Shown here in pieces: positions 9,917 to 18,471 of a stretch of DNA of 64,000 nucleotides. Numbering within the stretch: the stretch's first letter is position 1; each line of letters opens with the position of its first letter. Under the pieces are notes generated by a model that did no database searches, had not been told where the DNA came from, and saw only the letters and a program-made list of their open reading frames with translations. The stretch is from the NCBI GenBank assembly GCA_016709025.1, contig JADJEQ010000004.1, positions 1 to 64,000 of the forward strand, given 5' to 3'. Source of the stretch: Bacteroidales bacterium. GTDB lineage: Bacteria; Bacteroidota; Bacteroidia; Bacteroidales; Lentimicrobiaceae. A program made the position numbers and the translations under genes.

Positions 9917-11028
9917 TTATGATTCTTTAGGGTTTTCAATTTCTGAAATGGATTCAGCTGTATTGATAATTTCACGGTGTTTGCGGATGTTGGTAACAAT
10001 GGCATGTCCTGCTATTCCAACTGCTGTAGCAATACCCAGCCCAAGTCCGATTTTGTCGGCGTGGTTTCAATTCCAAATCCAGCAACACTTGGCAGATGCT
10101 GATAAAACGGACCATTGTCCCAGAAACCAGCCTCTGCACAACCAATACAGGGATGCCCGGATTGTATCGGATAACTTACTCCGTCATTCCATTTTATAAT
10201 TCCACATGAATTATAGGTAACGGGGCCTTTGCAGCCCATTTTAAAGAGACAATAGCCGCGTTTTTGCGCCTTCGTCATCAAAGGATTCAACAAATAAACC
10301 TGCATCGAAATTAGCACGGCGATAACAGGTATCATGCACACGACGTGAATAAAAAGCTTTTGGTCTACCCAAATCATCAAGTTGCGGAATACGGTCAAAC
10401 GTCAGAAGATGAACAACCACCCCTACCATCACATCGGCAATGGGCGGGCATCCCTGTACATTTATTACCGGCTTTCCACTGATAACCTTGTGTACCGGCT
10501 GTGCCCCGGTTGGGTTCGGACTGGCAGCCTGAACACATCCTGACGAAGCACAATTGCCCCAGGCAACAACTGCCTTGCAATTGGCGACTGCTTCTTCAAG
10601 TATCTGCAACGCACTTCTGCCACCAATACAGCAATATGCCTCGTTTTCAGTAGGTATCGAACCCTCAACCATTACGATGTATTCGCCGGGAAATTTTTCC
10701 ATTACTGCCTTGTATGCTTCTTCTGCCTGAAATCCGGAAGCCGCCATCAGGGTGTCCTGGTAATCAAGAGAGATTTTGTCCAGCACGATGCTGGCTATCG
10801 GGGGTGTGACGCCCGGATAAATGATTCACTGCAGCAGGTACATTCCTGAAAATGAAACCAGATGACAGGAAGACGTGGCTTGGCTTCGAGTGCTTTGACA
10901 ACCTGACTGATTCCGCTGGCTTCCAATCCCATAAATGCGGCCATTGTCGCACAAAATTTCAGAAAATCCTTTCGGGTCATTCCACCCTCCCTGACTTCCT
11001 CGTAAAATGAGGGTTGTTTCTTTTCCAT
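9917..11028 (-). pseudogene. hyaA: [NiFe]-hydrogenase small subunit, O2-tolerant type, frameshifted
   Basis: Electron-transfer subunit with three Fe-S clusters. A Tat-like leader (TRKDFLKFC, about residues 18-26) is followed by the proximal-cluster segment ECTCCSESFIR and then WGNCASSGCVQAA and QGCPP. These give six cysteines, including both extra ones of the oxygen-tolerant group 1d. The distal region (CYRRANFDAG, KMGCKGP) and a C-terminal membrane anchor (LGLGIATAVGIAGHAIV) are present. Frame breaks occur near 10795, 10255 and 10055. Restored length is about 370 residues. The start at 11028 is chosen by family comparison, as the leader normally has about 15 residues before the Tat motif. 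First gene of the structural operon. Confidence 0.9.
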
Positions 11029-11070
11029 ACAGCAATTGGTTTAAATTATTTGTTGGATACGTAAATATAT

Positions 11071-11164
11071 ATACATTATTCGATGTATGATATAATTGAG
11101 AAAGAAATACAGCTAATTTAGACTCTTTATAATTAAGGGATTAGCTGAAAATTCTTTCTCAATT
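11071..11164 (-). promoter_or_regulatory. Inverted repeats upstream of hyaA
   Basis: The 400-bp gap before hyaA holds two dyads. One is a 6-6-6 palindrome, ATACAT-TATTCG-ATGTAT (11071-11088). The other is a near-perfect pair of about 24-nt arms (11094-11117 and 11140-11164) around a 22-nt loop; the arms begin AATTGAGAAAGAA and end TTCTTTCTCAATT. They lie 43-136 bp upstream of the hyaA start. They could be operators, a leader stem-loop or a small mobile remnant. The rest of 11165-11434 is AT-rich with nothing recognised. Confidence 0.5.
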
Positions 11165-11434
11165 CAATTTATTCTTAAAAGAAAATAAGTACTGAATTAC
11201 AGAAAATACATTGAGGTTTAAACGGGAAAGGCTCTGTTTTTTTTGGGGCGTTATTGAAATTTATCATAAATACAGTGGAAAACAGGTAATGTAGTTCCCG
11301 GAAAATTATCGTAAAATCCAGTTGTAAAAATTTACAATTTTATTATAATAACTTCCTGACGGAAAATTAAAACAGGAAAAGTCCTCCCCCCCTTAAAATA
11401 ATAAATTATTTGTAAAATCACATTCTTAAAGATT

Positions 11435-12421
11435 TTAGTTCTTCGGATCCGGTGACTTTCCTTTAAACGAACAATTACCAAAATCCCTGGAAAGGCTGAC
11501 GGCATATGAGTATTGTGGAGTTAACTGTTTGCCCTGGTAATTCTTATAAACGGGTACATCATACAACAACGAAAGATTCCAAAGTCCGGCAACTGAATAT
11601 GAAAGCTGAGGTGTCAGTACCATCAGGTGGTAACCGGTATTTGTTTCCTCTGCTCCATCCTGGATATCTTTGCCGTGAATTTCATTACGGATCTGAAGGT
11701 TGCCAAAGAAACGATTCGCTATTTTTTTGGAAACAAATAAAGAAGTCGTCAAAAGCTTGCCCGTCTGATAATCGTTTATATTGGAACCATTGTATTCAAG
11801 ACGGTTGAGTAAAAATATCCGTGTCGTTACAGGAGTAAACTCCTTACTTATCAGGAGAGAACCAACAAATCCAAATGCATTGGTCGACGGACGTGCATCC
11901 AGATGAAGCAATGACCCATTGGGCGCAGTTGGCGGCTGTTTTGTAAAAGGGAATTTAAATCCGGCGCCGGCAGTAATTTCAACATGTTTGGAGGGATCTA
12001 CATAGAGTCCGTATTTCACCATGAATGTCCCGTTCGACATGCCTCTGCCATTTTGGTCCGTCAAACCGGGGTTCTGAAAATTTAACACCTTATTTATATA
12101 GTAACCGCCATCGGCCTGCAGGGTAATTCTATGCGTTAAACCATATTCCAGTGTCAACCCCACAAAATCATAATATGCATTGTCCGACATATCCACTTCA
12201 TCATCCGACGGGCTGCCTCCCCGGAAATAAATATCGGAGAAGCTGTGACGGAAGAATGTAATTGTCCGGATTGTGTTTTTATTCAACACTCCCACATGCG
12301 TCGATGCTCCTACCGGGCTTCCGGTGGAACAGCACTGGGCCTGCCCTGTTTCAAATATCAGAAGTGCACCTGCAAACAACAGAACAGGTAAAAACCTATT
12401 CAACATAGTTGACATATGCAT
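11435..12421 (-). CDS. Outer-membrane beta-barrel-like protein
   Basis: 328-residue exported protein of unknown function. A signal peptide (hydrophobic to about residue 26, ending near TGQAQ) is followed by QCCSTGSPVG, a vicinal-cysteine motif. Then come alternating amphipathic strands (RITLQADGGYYINKV, TRIFLLNRLEYNG, SLLYDVPVYKN) ending in SYAVSLSRDFGNCSF. The pattern resembles outer-membrane channel or transporter-like barrels. Last gene of the five-gene minus-strand locus; it overlaps the preceding lipoprotein gene by 26 bp, implying coupled translation. Its Cys pair resembles those in the locus TonB receptor and HYC_CC_PP protein, so a metal-related role is inferred. Confidence 0.65.
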   Translation of the reverse strand: MHMSTMLNRFLPVLLFAGALLIFETGQAQCCSTGSPVGASTHVGVLNKNTIRTITFFRHSFSDIYFRGGSPSDDEVDMSDNAYYDFVGLTLEYGLTHRITLQADGGYYINKVLNFQNPGLTDQNGRGMSNGTFMVKYGLYVDPSKHVEITAGAGFKFPFTKQPPTAPNGSLLHLDARPSTNAFGFVGSLLISKEFTPVTTRIFLLNRLEYNGSNINDYQTGKLLTTSLFVSKKIANRFFGNLQIRNEIHGKDIQDGAEETNTGYHLMVLTPQLSYSVAGLWNLSLLYDVPVYKNYQGKQLTPQYSYAVSLSRDFGNCSFKGKSPDPKN

Positions 12422-12758
12422 CTTTTATGGCCTGATGATTTGATTTATCTTTCACTTCACAGGTAATCTTAAACTTGCCTCCATGGCAGATCGTAAACAA
12501 TACTTCTGAACCGGAACCTTCAAAGATGCCCAGTTCATTGTCGCATTTCCAGGTATAGGTAAGGTTATCGCCGATGGCCGTTGCAGTTACCTTTGTTAAC
12601 TCTGTTATTGCGACGTTGTCCTTTTCGACGACCAGACTTACAAATTCTATATTTCCGGTTCCGGATGGCTGTGTATCCTTTTTACAACCTGCCACCATCA
12701 CTAATACAACCAGAATCAGCATAGCTGATATGAAATTGGGGAAATTTACTTTTATCAT
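12396..12758 (-). CDS. Lipoprotein with PKD/Ig-like domain
   Basis: 120-residue lipoprotein with a lipobox at VMVAGC (Cys25). The mature part looks like one Ig/PKD-type beta-sandwich: a strand followed by ITELTKVTATA, then LTYTWKCDNELGIFEGSG, and GGKFKITCEVKDKSNHQA near the end. Two mature cysteines (in TWKCDN and FTICHGG) plus KITCEV may form a disulfide or bind metal. The gene sits between the T9SS protein gene (38 bp gap) and the barrel gene (26 bp overlap) in one operon. Function unknown. Confidence 0.7.
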   Translation of the reverse strand: MIKVNFPNFISAMLILVVLVMVAGCKKDTQPSGTGNIEFVSLVVEKDNVAITELTKVTATAIGDNLTYTWKCDNELGIFEGSGSEVLFTICHGGKFKITCEVKDKSNHQAIKDAYVNYVE

Positions 12759-12796
12759 GTGTGAAATTTTTAAGTCGTTGATATTAAGTACAAAAG

Positions 12797-13690
12797 TTAC
12801 ATTCCGATGATGATTTTTCGATTAAGTGTGCCTTCAGGCGTTTCAAGTTGAATTAAATACACGCCCGGTGATGGATGAAGATTGCTGAGATCCAGATCTA
12901 TACTGTTTAATCCTGCCTGAATTTCAACCATTGAGCGGGTTAACTCAACACCCGCCAGGTTTAACAAGCGGAGTTTTGCGGAATACCCGGTTCTGCTGTT
13001 GAATGTTACGGTGACTTCGTCCTTTGCCGGTGAAGGATAGACCCTGACGTCAACAGGAAAATTGATGTCGTTTACGGAGGTTGCCGCACCATCAAAGCCC
13101 AGATCGTCGATCCAGATAAAACTGTTTTTTACGGGTGTATGACTGCTTGATGAAATCATAACAACAGCAGTATCGGGTATTGCAGTACTCTGGTATGCAA
13201 AAGGAATAGAAAAAGCAGTCCATACATGAATCATCCCTTTCGTGGTTGTCCAGAGACTTGCAATGGTATCGCGTCGGTGCAGGGTGGTATTCCACTTCGT
13301 AAGCCATGCAGCAATGGTAGCAACATCGTTGTTGTAACCCATATACTGATATTTACCTGTTAAGCTCTCCACCCGCTCGTTGAAAGGGAACCCTGATACA
13401 GGAAGCCAGGTAGTGGAGCTGAGTTGCCCACTGACGATAACACCTGGTGTAATTGTGCCCCCTGCATCCTTGGTTGTCAGTTTGATGTAATGATTGCCTG
13501 ATGCGCCCGGACTTCCCTTTAATGTAGTGTATACTCCGGATGATGAAGTAACGGCATTCATGTTACCCCAGGAGTCAGGAATTTCGTAAGAACCCATCGA
13601 TGTCCAGGCTTCAAATCCTGCATTGGGAATTTGTGCCTGAATCAAGCCTGAAACGAAAATAAAAAAGGCAATGAAACTATACTTTTTCAT
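12797..13690 (-). CDS. Secreted T9SS-sorted protein (PCMD-like)
   Basis: 297-residue secreted protein. The signal peptide ends near LIQAQ. The N-terminal beta-rich domain begins PNAGFEAWTSMGSYEIPDSW, like the galactose-binding-like PCMD domain of Bacteroidota cell-surface proteins, and includes FIWIDDLGFDG before the linker. The last ~80 residues form a type IX sorting domain (VRVYPSPAKDEVTVTF, LLNLAGVELTR, PGVYLIQLETPEG, NRKIIIG). Third gene of the five-gene locus, 107 bp after the TonB receptor. Substrate unknown. Confidence 0.75.
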   Translation of the reverse strand: MKKYSFIAFFIFVSGLIQAQIPNAGFEAWTSMGSYEIPDSWGNMNAVTSSSGVYTTLKGSPGASGNHYIKLTTKDAGGTITPGVIVSGQLSSTTWLPVSGFPFNERVESLTGKYQYMGYNNDVATIAAWLTKWNTTLHRRDTIASLWTTTKGMIHVWTAFSIPFAYQSTAIPDTAVVMISSSSHTPVKNSFIWIDDLGFDGAATSVNDINFPVDVRVYPSPAKDEVTVTFNSRTGYSAKLRLLNLAGVELTRSMVEIQAGLNSIDLDLSNLHPSPGVYLIQLETPEGTLNRKIIIGM

Positions 13691-13797
13691 ATGTAATTAT
13701 TTACATTGATTAACAAAAATAGTGTATTTTCGACCTTAAAGGAACCTGTTAAACAATTTTTTAACCACTACTGTTCACGGGCTCCTAATCCGGTAAG

Positions 13798-16140
13798 CTA
13801 TTTAATCGAATACCTGAACCCTGCATACACCGTAGCTCCAACCAGCGGCCCCCATACCATTGACGTATCGAAATGCGTGTGATATGGCGCGAAAGCCTCA
13901 GTAATCGGATCTTTTTGGGTGAAATTGGTTAGGTTTTCTCCTCCGAGGTAAACTTCAAAAATTTTAAACTTACGGGTAATCTGAGCAGACAATTGAATAT
14001 AAGCCGGTGAATATTCGCCCCGTTGAAGGAAAACCGGCATTTTATCCGTGTCCGGGATTCGTGCCTTGCCATTGAATTGCGATGTGAGGTCGAATTTCCA
14101 TTTTTCGAATCTTGTTGCATAATTCAATGAGACAATTCCTTTGTAAGCATTTACCATGGGTTTCTGCCGGAGTTCGCCATTGATGGTTGTTTTAACGTCA
14201 CTAACCCTGAAAGCAGCCAATACTGAAAGCCGTTCAACCGGCTCTACTGTGATCTGGACCATATAGCTGTTCGCAAAAGATTGTCCATTCAGGTTGTAGA
14301 AGAATACATCTGAAGGAATACTGTCGAGATCGGCAATCACCTGGTTGATAAAACTTGTCCGGTAAGCTTCAATATCCACCTGTGCATTGCGCCCGAACAG
14401 CTTGAAATCGTGGGTGAGGTTGATGCCAAAGTTCCAGGCTTCCTCCTGTTTAAGGTCATCTTCAATATGAATAATCCGCTGACTGGCCATGATTGAAAAA
14501 TTTTCGGCAAATAAATTGGCAGAACGGTAACCTTTTCCTGCGGATGCCCGCAACGAAGTAGTTGGCAACACTTTATACCGCAGATGAAGCCTTGGGGTAA
14601 AGAACAAGCCATACTTGTTATGATGATCGGCACGAATTCCACCGATCAGGGTCAGTTTCTCAACAGGGGTCCAGGTATACTCAAGATAGGCACCAGGAAC
14701 TACTTCTTTTCGGTCCATAATATAAGTTGTGTCCGAAAAGTGATGCACTGTCAAAAGGGTATCCAAAGGTTCGGTAACATCATTTACACCAAGTTCCTGG
14801 TAAAGAAAGACAAAGTCACGCCGGAAATAGTCTTCATCATAATCGTCATAAATAAAACTGAGCCCGGTTGTTATCCGGTGATTGGCGTTACCGGCTATAG
14901 CATCCTGGTAAATCAGGTTACCAAACAGACTTTTCTGATTCCCTTTGTATCTGTTTTCCCCGAAAAACCCCTCCTGCGAGTGAACTATGCCCGAAACTAT
15001 CAATGCAACACTGCGGTGATCGCTTAATATGACCCCGTTTTTCCAAAAACTCTCCAGGCGTTTGGTTTTCAGGTGGAAACCATAGGTTTCGGTCAGGTTG
15101 CTGATTTTTTCAATGTCAGGATTGTACGTATCCGGATCGAAATTCATATAGCCCCCTTCCCGGGTTTCGTCGAGGTATTTAACCAGGAAACGTGAATCGA
15201 ATTTACCCGGTATTTCATAGTCCCAACGGTTGATAAAATTATAGGTGGTCAGCTTCGGAATATCCATAAACAAATCGTCATTTTTATCGAACGGCGATTG
15301 AAATGTGCTGGCATGCCCCAGGACCATGGTGCTTAAGCGGTCGGTGAGTTTGGTTCCTGAATTGAAATTGGCTTCGAGCCTGCCGTGCTGATTGACATAA
15401 GCATTCAGAAACAATTTTTCGCTTACAGCAGGCTTTTTATATTCAACATTGATCAGTCCTGTGGTTGATTCGTAGCCGTTCATAACGGAAGAAGCTCCTT
15501 TGGATACACTGATGGATTCCATCCACGGACCAGGGATATAACCCAGCCCAAAAGTAGCACCCAACCCACGAAGCAGAGGAACATTTTCAGATATGATCTG
15601 ACTGTAAATACCTGATAGTCCAAGCATCTGTATCTGTTTGGCACCCGATATGGCATCGGCATACATCACATCAACAGACGCATTGGTTTCGAAACTTTCC
15701 GACAGGTTGCAGCAGGCAGCACGCTTCAATTCACTGCTTGTTATTACCTGCACCTTCCGGGGATTTAGCTGCGAAATAAAAGAACTCCCAATATTGTCCT
15801 TTACCTCCACCCCGCTGAGATCGCTGGACGTTTCTACCATGGTTATATCCATGTGATCGAGTCCGTTTACAGGGAAAGTATCGGTTTTGTAGCCCAGGAA
15901 ACTTACAATGAGCAATTGGTCTGCAATTCCCTTCTTCGACAATCTGAATTTTCCCGAAGCATCGGTACTTGTTCCGTTGGTAGTTCCGGCCCAGTGTAAA
16001 TTCACCCCGGGCAACCTTACGGATTTGCCGTTATCATCACTGGCCGAAACAGTCCCGCTGATAGACTGTGCAGCCGCATTGTTTGCCTGTGAAATAAACA
16101 TCAGGCAAAAAAGTATATAAATTATTGTTTTTGAGTTCAT
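13798..16140 (-). CDS. TonB-dependent receptor, metal-associated subtype
   Basis: 780-residue outer-membrane receptor. Order: signal peptide (to about NNAAAQ), carboxypeptidase-regulatory-like beta domain (LPGVNLHWAGTTNGTSTDAS), plug domain and 22-strand barrel ending GFRYSIK. The plug contains RAACCNLSESFETNASVDV, the CC-motif version seen in Bacteroidota receptors linked to copper or other heavy metals rather than sugars. No SusD partner is nearby. It follows the HYC_CC_PP gene by 109 bp and precedes the T9SS protein gene. Import or binding of a metal or metal complex is inferred from the motif and neighbours. Confidence 0.85.
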   Translation of the reverse strand: MNSKTIIYILFCLMFISQANNAAAQSISGTVSASDDNGKSVRLPGVNLHWAGTTNGTSTDASGKFRLSKKGIADQLLIVSFLGYKTDTFPVNGLDHMDITMVETSSDLSGVEVKDNIGSSFISQLNPRKVQVITSSELKRAACCNLSESFETNASVDVMYADAISGAKQIQMLGLSGIYSQIISENVPLLRGLGATFGLGYIPGPWMESISVSKGASSVMNGYESTTGLINVEYKKPAVSEKLFLNAYVNQHGRLEANFNSGTKLTDRLSTMVLGHASTFQSPFDKNDDLFMDIPKLTTYNFINRWDYEIPGKFDSRFLVKYLDETREGGYMNFDPDTYNPDIEKISNLTETYGFHLKTKRLESFWKNGVILSDHRSVALIVSGIVHSQEGFFGENRYKGNQKSLFGNLIYQDAIAGNANHRITTGLSFIYDDYDEDYFRRDFVFLYQELGVNDVTEPLDTLLTVHHFSDTTYIMDRKEVVPGAYLEYTWTPVEKLTLIGGIRADHHNKYGLFFTPRLHLRYKVLPTTSLRASAGKGYRSANLFAENFSIMASQRIIHIEDDLKQEEAWNFGINLTHDFKLFGRNAQVDIEAYRTSFINQVIADLDSIPSDVFFYNLNGQSFANSYMVQITVEPVERLSVLAAFRVSDVKTTINGELRQKPMVNAYKGIVSLNYATRFEKWKFDLTSQFNGKARIPDTDKMPVFLQRGEYSPAYIQLSAQITRKFKIFEVYLGGENLTNFTQKDPITEAFAPYHTHFDTSMVWGPLVGATVYAGFRYSIK

Positions 16141-16249
16141 TGTTGAATAAATCAGAAGTTTACAAACTGAAACAGGATTACAAACCTGACTTCCTTTAAG
16201 CTATGTTAAAAGGAAAGACAGATGGATCCGGAAAGGCTCTAAAGCCTTT

Positions 16250-16738
16250 CTAACAGTTGTAAATACTGAAGGGAATACGCTGTTGCGAGAGAAACAGCAC
16301 AAGTTTACGTCCCGCAATGGGTGGGGGCCGGAATTTATAGTCAAAAACCCGGATGATTTCATCCAGGGGAATAAGCTGTGGAGCAATATTTAATCCAGAT
16401 GCAATGAAAGCAGGCTGCACCAATGCCAAAGTAGAAAAATAATTGACAGGAGATACGATATTCAGCTTGCTGAAAAAAGACACATTGGAACAACAACTAT
16501 CTTTCGTAAGATTTGCAGAATTATCTGAGGCGGATTGATCCCCGGATACACAGGCATTCTCGCATCCGCAGCTTGCTTCCTTTTGCAATCCGAGTTCAGT
16601 ATAAAAGGCGATCCCCGATAAATTGCCATGACAGTAATGAGCCTTATAAGACATGCCGACAGCACCTGCAAACACAACTGTTGCAAGTACAATGAGTATT
16701 GCATTTTTGACAAAAACACGGAGGCGTTTCAGGTACAT
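16250..16738 (-). CDS. HYC_CC_PP-family protein
   Basis: 162-residue protein with an N-terminal hydrophobic segment (about residues 12-30). It then carries the three signatures that name the family: AHYCHG, DSCCSN and FRPPP. Additional cysteines (ASCGCENACVSG) give a Cys-rich, probably metal-binding region. Such proteins are commonly found beside metal-related TonB receptors in Bacteroidota. First gene of the five-gene locus; possible -7 boxes lie 17 and 40 bp upstream. Precise function unknown. Confidence 0.8.
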   Translation of the reverse strand: MYLKRLRVFVKNAILIVLATVVFAGAVGMSYKAHYCHGNLSGIAFYTELGLQKEASCGCENACVSGDQSASDNSANLTKDSCCSNVSFFSKLNIVSPVNYFSTLALVQPAFIASGLNIAPQLIPLDEIIRVFDYKFRPPPIAGRKLVLFLSQQRIPFSIYNC

Positions 16739-16754
16739 GCGGAATAAATTTTTA

Positions 16755-16785
16755 CAAAGTTAATTCATAAACAGATACAAAAGTA
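16755..16785 (-). promoter_or_regulatory. Candidate promoter of the metal locus
   Basis: On the minus strand two Bacteroidota -7 boxes (TAnnTTTG) are seen: TAACTTTG (complement of 16755-16762) and TACTTTTG (complement of 16778-16785). No good TTTG -33 box is found at 19 bp, so the site is tentative. Confidence 0.4.
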
Positions 16786-16786
16786 A

Positions 16787-16905
16787 TGATGAATGACGAA
16801 TGTAGAATGTAGAATTTAGAATGACGAGTGATGAATGACCAGAGACCAGTACCAGTGACCAGTAACCAGATACCAGACCAGTAACCAGTAACCAGACAGC
16901 TTCAA
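16787..16905. repeat. Simple-sequence tract (GAATG and CCAGTAA type)
   Basis: Degenerate short tandem words: first GAATGACGAATGTAGAATG-like repeats, then about ten ACCAG/AACCAG units such as GACCAGTAACCAG. The second half is the reverse complement of the CTGGTTGCTGGTTA tract at 24763-24846. It fills the divergent region between the HYC_CC_PP gene and the hemerythrin gene. No dyad spacing or protospacer-like variation is seen, so it is not a CRISPR array. Confidence 0.8.
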
Positions 16906-16991
16906 CAAAAATCTGTTCCCTATTCCGGCTTAACTGAATATTCCACACTTCGTATTTATAGTTATTTTTACACCTTCACAATACACCTGAA

Positions 16992-17714
16992 ATGTATAAA
17001 ACCGTTCGAACTTACATTAAACCGGATATCAGAATTGCCGACCTGGTTTTCGAGAACCCTTACCTGCTGTTGCTGCTTGAGCATTTCGACCTTGATCTGA
17101 TTATGCACGACAAAACAGTTTCGCAGATATGCATCGAAAACGGGATCAACGAAAAGATTTTCATCTCTTTTGCCAACCTTTACAACGGATTTTCACTCTC
17201 AGGCTCAGGTGGTTTTGAAAAAGAGCACATCGAAACCATCATCAGGTTTCTCAGCAACAGTCACAACTACTTTAAACACGATAAATATCCTGAAATTCAG
17301 GATTATATAAAAAAGCTGTATGAGAAAAACCCTACGGCTGAAATCAAATTGATCGGCAAATTTTTTGATGATTATTTTGCAGAAGTTACCGAACACCTTA
17401 ATTATGAAGAAACAGTTGCTTTTCCCTATTTTCATAGTCTGTTGCACAAAGTAAGTCAGGATACAAAAAACCAGAAAAACAGATTTTCCGGGGCAGAGTA
17501 CCTTGAACACCACACCGATATTGAATCCAAACTGGCCGATCTTAAAAATTTGCTGATCAAACATGTTTCCTTAAAAAATGACCCGGTAAACCGCCGGAAA
17601 CTCTTATTCAGCCTGATCGAGCTTGAATTTGTATTGAACATTCATTCGTTTATTGAGGAAACTATCCTGATTCCACTGGTGATTGAACTTGAAAAAAAAC
17701 AAAACCTTGGCTAA
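16992..17714 (+). CDS. Hemerythrin-domain protein (YtfE/RIC-like)
   Basis: 240-residue cytoplasmic protein with a di-iron hemerythrin-like four-helix bundle. Candidate ligands are spread as in RIC/YtfE proteins: SHNYFKHD (about residue 92), EHLNYEE (about 138), EYLEHHTDIE (about 175) and NIHSFIEE (about 220). The N-terminal 80 residues (IADLVFENPYLLLLLEHF) match the helical domain found before the hemerythrin domain in Bacteroidota members. Family role: nitric oxide or oxygen sensing and repair of iron-sulfur clusters. The 3' end overlaps the next LuxR-type gene by up to 32 bp. Confidence 0.85.
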   Translation: MYKTVRTYIKPDIRIADLVFENPYLLLLLEHFDLDLIMHDKTVSQICIENGINEKIFISFANLYNGFSLSGSGGFEKEHIETIIRFLSNSHNYFKHDKYPEIQDYIKKLYEKNPTAEIKLIGKFFDDYFAEVTEHLNYEETVAFPYFHSLLHKVSQDTKNQKNRFSGAEYLEHHTDIESKLADLKNLLIKHVSLKNDPVNRRKLLFSLIELEFVLNIHSFIEETILIPLVIELEKKQNLG

Positions 17715-18375
17715 GCACCTGATCAACCTCGGAATAATTGAACCTTCGCATATCATCTATGAGGGTCTTGCCAATATTCTGCTCAGGTCAACTCATCATT
17801 TTCAGTTATACAGACCCGATAACATTGAAGAATTAGAACATGCAGATCTAAAGTACTCCTTTGATGTGATTGTAGTTAATCCCATCTGTTTACAACATAA
17901 TATCAGGAGTTTTTCAAACCTGAAGCGAACACGGCCAAGGATTGTCTGGATAGCACTTGTTTACGCATATTTCGACAGGGAAATCCTTTCACAGTTTGAC
18001 AACATCATTCAGATAACGGATTCAGCCGAAACCATCATAAACAATATATACAGACAGGTTCAGACATCAGTACCCGGTGTTGATATACCGGCCGGCGAGC
18101 ATATAACCGAAAGGGAAACGGATGTGCTTAAACTGCTCGTACAGGGATTATCAAATAAGGAAATTGCTGATAAACTCAACATCAGCATTCACACAGTTGT
18201 GAGTCACCGGAAAAATATCATCCAGAAAACCGGTATTAAAAGCCAGGCAGGCCTGACCATCTATGCAATTTCCAACAAATTGATTTCTATTGACATAGGT
18301 TTAAGTTCCCCCCCCCCGGGGGGGGGAAAAGCTCTTATTAAGCGGTCAGTAACAGTTCCGCCATCCCTTCTTTAA
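17683..18375 (+). CDS. LuxR-type transcriptional regulator, TTG start
   Basis: About 225 residues with a degenerate receiver-like N-terminus (IIEPSHIIYEGLANILL, FDVIVVNPICL). It lacks the acidic pocket and phospho-Asp of a normal receiver. A C-terminal GerE/LuxR helix-turn-helix follows (ITERETDVLKLLVQGLSNKEIA, HTVVSHRKNIIQKTG). There is no ATG in the gene; TTG codons at 17683, 17689 and 17707 are the only plausible starts, all inside or at the end of the hemerythrin gene, so translation is probably coupled. After NKLISID the reading frame runs into a C10G9 palindrome (18308-18326), adding about 27 unrelated residues; the original C-terminus was probably shorter. Confidence 0.8.
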   Translation: MNLKKNKTLAKHLINLGIIEPSHIIYEGLANILLRSTHHFQLYRPDNIEELEHADLKYSFDVIVVNPICLQHNIRSFSNLKRTRPRIVWIALVYAYFDREILSQFDNIIQITDSAETIINNIYRQVQTSVPGVDIPAGEHITERETDVLKLLVQGLSNKEIADKLNISIHTVVSHRKNIIQKTGIKSQAGLTIYAISNKLISIDIGLSSPPPGGGKALIKRSVTVPPSLL

Positions 18376-18388
18376 GGGATGATCCCCC
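18306..18388. repeat. C10G9 palindrome and adjacent small dyad
   Basis: TT, ten C, nine G, AA (18306-18328) forms an almost perfect GC palindrome. About 30 bp later comes ATCCCTT-CTTT-AAGGGAT (around 18362-18379). Both are REP-like and overlap the 3' end of the LuxR gene. The long C and G runs are also prone to sequencing error. Confidence 0.7.
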
Positions 18389-18471
18389 TCAAAATTCCCA
18401 TATATAGGTGATTGCAGCTCTCTGCCCGGGGAGGTTTCTTTGCATCCTGCAACCTTCAACAATGATCGCGT

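Noticed and set aside
988..11028. Programmed ribosomal frameshifting in the hyp/hya genes
   Set aside because: The shifts are too many, at different heptamers and both directions, with no shared slippery site or downstream pseudoknot.
16850..16905. CRISPR array
   Set aside because: The units are 6-8 bp, degenerate and without spacers of constant size; no cas genes are present.
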